Of a stretch of 13,413 nucleotides of DNA, positions 9,050-13,413 are shown piece after piece. This stretch comes from Tetmemena sp. SeJ-2015 (lineage: Eukaryota > Ciliophora > Spirotrichea > Sporadotrichida > Oxytrichidae). Position numbers and translations under genes: made by a program. Numbering within the stretch: position 1 is the first letter of the stretch; each line of letters starts with the position of its first letter. The notes below the pieces were generated by a model that saw nothing but the letters and a program-made list of their open reading frames with translations, made no database searches and was not told where the DNA came from. The stretch lies in assembly GCA_027382625.1 (NCBI GenBank), contig JAJKFJ010021514.1:1-13413 (forward strand), given 5' to 3'.

Positions 9050-9775
9050 TAGGACCCGCGACGTGGCACCAAAGTCGGCTTGGCTGGGGTAAGAAGATAA
9101 GCTGGCCATTACTCAATGACCCTGCTACGTTGAGTTTAACCCCTGGAGGCGATCTAGTTTAGTAATCCGAGGTAAGTGGTGTAATGTTTCTAAAAGAGGG
9201 ATGAGTGGATTGTGTGAACCCTAAAGCTGTGCGAGAACTGTTCTACATCCCAAGCCGTAGCCCTTGGCTCTAGATTAGTGACCTCACATTGAAGAAAGTT
9301 TGTGACCATAAGAAGGGGCAATGGTTGCGTAGAAATCCTCAAGGGAACTAGGCTGGTGAAATTCAAGAGAATGTTGCAGTAGTAATCGCCGACTCAAGCT
9401 GTAAAAGTGTATATGAGTGGCCTAACCACTGGCGTATGCACTACCCATGTTACTTAATGGTGGTCGCCTACCACCAAGGAGTCATACTGATCTTGTCAAA
9501 TTGGTAAGGCTGTTATACTTTTTCCATTTCAAACCATCTCCGGATTCGAAGGTTTTTGCTATCAGGTGAGGCCGGCAGATTCTGATGTACTCAGAGCTTA
9601 GAAGTCATATATGAAGTGCTCTAGATGATCCTCTCTCGTCCCCCAAAAATGAGAGTTGTGTCTTATCACTGATTAACTGACGTCATGGGATGAATCGAGT
9701 TTATTGAGCGTGATTTCTCCTGTTTTGACCGTGCTTATTTATGCCCTGTGGGGTTACTCCATAATTCCTCATTTA
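9050..9775 (+). other. GC-richer block, possible decayed coding or repeat sequence
   Basis: The composition changes abruptly at both ends, from A/T runs to mixed sequence and back. In the frame beginning at 9052 there are open stretches of 36 codons to TAG 9160 and 51 codons at 9352-9504 ending in TAA 9505, with several stops between. The last stretch reads NVAVVIADSSCKSVYEWPNH and then a hydrophobic run (CYLMVVAYHQGVILIL). I find no intact ORF, terminal repeats or tRNA-like promoter boxes. It may be an old transposable-element insertion or a gene relic. The family is unknown. Confidence 0.35.
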
Positions 9776-9971
9776 AATTTGTTTATAATAAATACTTTTT
9801 TTTAATTTTATTAAAAACATAAAATCTATTGATTTTAAATTTATAATAAAACATCTAAGCCATAAATATCAAAAGTAAAATATAGATTTATCATTATTTA
9901 TTTAAAAATAATTTATACTAATTATAATGGAATATTTATCTTAAGCTATCATAGCTGAGATTTAAATAAAA
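9776..9971. other. AT-rich spacer
   Basis: A/T runs only, no open frame or structure of note. Confidence 0.7.
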
Positions 9972-10400
9972 AAGAGAATTAAATTATAAGTTTAATTAAA
10001 ATCGAAGATAATTGCGACAATTGAAGTGAGCCAAATTGATTCAGCATGAAATTTTAAGAACTTACTATCCTTGCATCTTTTGTGTGGGAACGTTTAGTAA
10101 AGAGTTATACGAAATGCAAGTTCCCGAGGACTACAAATATGAAATTGATGATAGTGTGCGCATCATATCTCGCTGCCGAGAGGTGCTGAGGCAATAATTA
10201 AAGAACAAACTCATTATAATTTTTGAAAAGCTATCGAACAAACTGCAGATCAGGGGGGGTGATTCTGCAATTTCAACAGCCACGAATTTGCAGCTCCCCA
10301 TTTATTATTTTAATCATTTATAATATTAATTTAATTCTTTACTATAAATTATTCATATAAGAATCAGACTCTTTAAAATTTTAAATTTGCAAAGGTAAAA
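9972..10400 (+). repeat. Diverged dispersed repeat, copy B
   Basis: Partner of copy A at 4700-5060, same orientation, with landmarks listed there. This copy is longer by roughly 45 bases between the conserved TGA and the tail, where it carries a run of seven G at about 10252. It retains a 43-codon open stretch at about 10059-10186 (ELTILASFVWERLVKSYTKC at its start). Copy A gives FVWERLV-like VWVRLV in the matching place and both end in L-A-A-x-R-x-stop. This hints that the repeat derives from, or overlaps, a coding sequence, but DNA similarity alone would also produce it. Confidence 0.55.
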
Positions 10401-11133
10401 TGATTTTTACTTAAAAATCAAAAGTTTTTATAAAATATTTATTTAAAAAAAAACTTAAATAGCTTAGGTAAAATCCGTCCATTAAGTATTTTCTCCCTAA
10501 GATACAACACTCCCATATCCAAATTTAATCATCTTTATATTTCTAAATTAGTATTTATTAGTACTGAGAATTAATTGATATTTCAATTTTGTTATATTTT
10601 CAATTATTATGGATGAGATCTATAAAATTAAGCATTATCATCCCAAAAGACATTAAATTAGATTGAGAGCAATCTGCGTCTTCTTTGATTTAGGTATAAA
10701 CATTTCTAGGCCATTATTTTTATACTAGAAGGCGGGATTCTGCTTATTTCCTCATAACCTGATAATCATGCTAAGTATTATGAGAATTTAAAGTAGATAC
10801 TTATTATGGTGAGCCATATAGCAGTGAAGGAAATAGTTTTATTACCTAGTCGTAGCTCATTACCCAAGATTAGAATCTCTATCTTCCGATTGAGGGCTAA
10901 AATGAGTAATTAGGCTAAACTACTGTTCATTTTCACATATTGTAACTTTTAAGAGACATCTAATACCGTGGATTTGCCAAGTCTTGCGGAGGCAATGATC
11001 ATTACTTTGACAATCAGGGTGGTAGTCAAAAGTAATTTTAAATTTAAATGAGTGAGAATCAATCTCAATTTGATTATTAGAATATATTTTACGTTAAAAT
11101 CACCTTATTATCATTTAAACCTCATACTTTAAA
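10401..11133. other. AT-rich spacer
   Basis: No gene seen in about 730 bases. The part 10720-10990 is somewhat richer in GC but has stops in every frame. A small stem (ATTACTTTGAC at 11001 pairing with GTCAAAAGTAAT at about 11025, one bulge) is present and of unknown meaning. Confidence 0.6.
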
Positions 11134-11135
11134 TA

Positions 11136-11465
11136 TTATCCGTTCAGCCCGGATTTTTCAAAAACTTTTCAATTTCCTTCTGTAAAGCCTGGACTAACAA
11201 GGACGAAGTACTTGCCATCTGGGTTAAAACTTGGTACTGTAAGCGCTCCTTGTCGACCGAGTATTGCTAGCAAAATGTCAAAAAAAGGTAATTTTACAGA
11301 TTTATTAAATCCCACAATTATAGGGAACGTTCTCCTTCAATATCAAGTCGAATACAACTGCGACTATTAAACTCTAAAGTTCAGTAAAAAGACGAAAAGC
11401 AGTGGCTACTTACTGGACAAGCTGGCTTCCTAGCCAGTAGTGAAAAATCTGGCCTGAACGGATAA
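11136..11465 (-). mobile_element. MITE copy 1, 330 bp, TA-flanked
   Basis: The element has 25-bp terminal inverted repeats at 11136-11160 and 11441-11465 with two mismatches; the outer 12 bases TTATCCGTTCAG are perfect. TA flanks both ends (11134-11135 and 11466-11467), compatible with a TA target-site duplication, as seen in Tc1/mariner-like MITEs and some other groups. It has no transposase. A second copy in opposite orientation lies at 12465-12744, which independently confirms the ends. Relative to that copy, this one keeps an extra segment of nearly 50 bases close to its left end (about 11186-11245) and has an unrelated-looking 40-base block at 11332-11371. Orientation is given so that it reads in the same sense as copy 2 on the minus strand. 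Confidence 0.85.
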
Positions 11466-11467
11466 TA

Positions 11468-12462
11468 ATATAGCATCAATGAGATATGTTTGAGCTCTTT
11501 TCAAATTATTGAGGCATTTCCAATTACCTTTATTCTTAACATTTAGACATTTTTATCTCCCATCTCATAAATGTTACTTAGTTCTCAATATATCATTCGA
11601 AAGAATCTAAAGTTAATGGTTTTCTATTAATTTGTATATGCCAAAGGGAATCTTATCTCTTAAATTTGAGTACACCTGTGGGATTCGAACCTAGGTGGAC
11701 CAAGTCTGCCTCCACACTGAGCATGGAGTAACTCTTGATGATTCAACTATTTTAACTAATGGCATGGGAGTATTTTACAATGTAAGATAAGCTAGTAATA
11801 GAGACTGATTAAAAATAGATAGACATTGGAATATTGTTCGGATGGCAGTAATATTTAATTACAATATCTAATTTTCTTGGGTCTATATTAAATGCATAGA
11901 AGTACTAGACTTTATTTTCCTAATAGCAAGAGAATGAGAAAAATAACTGGGAATAATTTTATTTAATGAAGAATTAAATTTCGCAATTATACAAATCACA
12001 TTTTAGATTATTTTTGAATTTCACCTCAATTGTGAAAATATTAGCATCTAAACCAAACAATATTGATGGAAATTTTTGCTTAATGTTTTCCTGAAGATTG
12101 TAGAGGCTCAGAGTAAAAGTTGTCGAAGGTGTAAATATATTCTAGACTACTTTCTACCTTACTGCTTCTATAACTAGTGGTAAGTAAGAAGGGCTCGACT
12201 TTCTTAAGAGTGACGTTTTAGGCTAGCAAATCTTATAGTTGGCGTTTTCTTAGCTAAAATGTGTGTTTCGTGCAAGGAATTAGAGGTTTAATTTCAGTTA
12301 AAAATTCTTTAATTAAAATAATTGATTCTCATAAAACACAAAATTCACAAAAATATTTTCATTGAACTATTATTACCTTCTAAAGTGGAGGGAGCTCATT
12401 AGGATATCCATTTAAGTTCTAACATTCGTAATTTTATGATAGTTTGCAACGATAAGGAAATA
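11468..12462. other. Spacer between the two MITE copies
   Basis: About 1 kb, AT-rich, no sustained open frame. Its only recognisable content is the minus-strand tRNA-like segment at 11672-11760. The part 12110-12290 is a little richer in GC but is not coding as far as I can see. Confidence 0.6.
11672..11760 (-). repeat. tRNA-like segment, possibly a SINE head
   Basis: On the minus strand the sequence contains GGTTCGAATCC (plus-strand 11681-11691), an exact match to the RNA polymerase III B-box consensus, preceded by TGCTCAGTGTGG (11712-11723), which resembles an A box. The start-to-start spacing is 32 bases, shorter than the roughly 44 of a normal tRNA, and I cannot pair a 7-bp acceptor stem. 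So it is not an intact tRNA gene. A tRNA-derived SINE head or a tRNA pseudogene fits better. No SINE body or tail is defined. Confidence 0.4.
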
Positions 12463-12464
12463 TA

Positions 12465-12744
12465 TTATTTGTTCAGCACCGATTTTTCACTACTTGCCTG
12501 GAAGCCAGCTTTTCCAGTAAGTAGCCACCGTTTTTAGTCTTTTTACTGAACTTTAGAGAGGTGGCTTCAAATCCATCCATGATTGGAATGTTGGTCAAGA
12601 ATGTTCCCTATAATTTTGGGATTTAGCAAAGTAAAATTACCTTTTTTGACATTTTTCTAGCAATACTCGGCCGCCAAGGAGATCTTTCCAGGTCTTACAG
12701 AAGCAAACTGAAAAGATTTTGAAAAATCGGGGCTGAACGTATAA
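12465..12744 (+). mobile_element. MITE copy 2, 280 bp, TA-flanked
   Basis: Terminal inverted repeats of 25 bp at 12465-12489 and 12720-12744 with three mismatches; TA flanks at 12463-12464 and 12745-12746. It aligns with the reverse complement of 11136-11465 through most of its length, with shared stretches such as TCCAGTAAGTAGCCAC, TTTACTGAACTTTAGAG and TAAAATTACCTTTTTTGACA. It lacks nearly 50 bases near the right end and differs over 12559-12599 (41 bases), where the other copy has 40 bases of little similarity. No coding capacity. Confidence 0.85.
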
Positions 12745-12746
12745 TA

Positions 12747-13413
12747 TAGACCTCAGCAGAACTCGGAGGCACAAAAGGCGAATCTTCCTTTCTCGAGGTC
12801 ATCCTCTGCTGGCTCTCGCTCAGAGTGCTGTGGATCTACAAATTTAAAGGAGCAGCGCTAAAAGACGAACAGAGATGGAGGCTTCCTTCCCGCTTCACAA
12901 CTAATGGCAGAACCCCAATAGCCAAAATTAGGGCAGTAGTTAGCATCACTTATATAAATTTTTCTTCATTAACAAATATCATGTGTTCTGCTTAAATCAT
13001 CAACAATAAAGATAAACTTGTGGATTTAAAGCAAATATAAAAAATGCAGCAAATCTACGATAAATAAGGCGTCCCATAAGCTCTACCTCTGCACCTCCAC
13101 CTATTTTTTGAACATTTTACATATCCTGAAGGCATTTTCTCTCTGGTTTTTGCGCGAATGCTGACTTGCTCTCTTCCATTCTTTCGAGATAACATAGCTG
13201 CTGCTCACTACAGTATTGTCTACTTGTAATCTGATCTACTTTTCTCTCATTGAAGCTGTCAATAACTCAACAATTCGAATTTTTCACTATCAAACTTTGT
13301 TGTCATTCTTGCGCTGAACTCCTAGTTTAATCCATTCTTAATTGTTATAATAAAATTAAAAAAGGAAAATTATAATACACTTATTTATATTCGCTTTAAA
13401 TTAATTAAGAATT
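12747..13413. other. Mixed then AT-rich spacer to the right edge
   Basis: Positions 12747-12950 are richer in GC and include short open frames (40 codons ending near 12862 on the plus strand, 36 codons at 12836-12946 on the minus strand), none long enough to support. The remainder to 13413 is AT-rich and T/C-rich around 13085-13260, with stops in all frames. Confidence 0.55.

Noticed and set aside
9050..9775. Solo LTR of a retrotransposon
   Set aside because: No TG...CA ends, flanking duplication or second copy could be found by eye.
11672..11760. Intact tRNA gene
   Set aside because: A box to B box spacing is too short and no acceptor stem pairs.

Overview
This window looks like an AT-rich, gene-poor stretch of a eukaryotic nuclear genome. 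Evidence is the long AT-rich spacer with stops in every frame, a long perfect trinucleotide microsatellite, at least four terminal-inverted-repeat (TIR) elements, a foldback-type inverted repeat, a diverged dispersed repeat family and a tRNA-like B box. There is no bacterial operon structure, no Shine-Dalgarno-led ORF and no intact gene. I cannot name the species; an invertebrate or other compact-protein, AT-rich eukaryote is a guess only.

Layout. Positions 1-560 are a less AT-rich block that may be decayed coding sequence. Positions 1059-2018 are a striking foldback: two 415-bp arms that match at 414 of 415 positions around a 130-bp spacer. Positions 2019-3260 are AT-rich spacer. Positions 3284-3879 are a TIR element with a GC-richer interior and short GGCGGACAT tandem repeats. 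An (ATC)16-AT-(ATC)15 microsatellite follows at 3952-4046. Positions 4170-4635 are another TIR-bounded segment with a perfect 14-bp hairpin inside. One copy of a diverged dispersed repeat lies at about 4700-5060 and its partner at about 9972-10400. Positions 5061-6690 hold almost nothing. A third TIR element (6852-7233) ends just before the only clearly protein-like region, 7247-8701, which I read as a broken gene or pseudogene with several in-frame stops and frame changes; its family is not recognised. Positions 9050-9775 are a second GC-richer block without an intact ORF. Two copies of one TA-flanked miniature inverted-repeat element (MITE), in opposite orientation, sit at 11136-11465 and 12465-12744, and bracket about 1 kb that includes a minus-strand tRNA-like segment.

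How the parts relate. Nothing here is a working multi-gene system. The window is best read as layered insertions of non-autonomous DNA elements around one degraded coding locus. The near-identity of the foldback arms makes that structure young, recently homogenised, or an assembly product, and it is the feature most worth following up. The two MITE copies share sequence at their ends and across most of their interior but differ in one internal 40-bp block and one deletion. All repeat alignments were done by eye.
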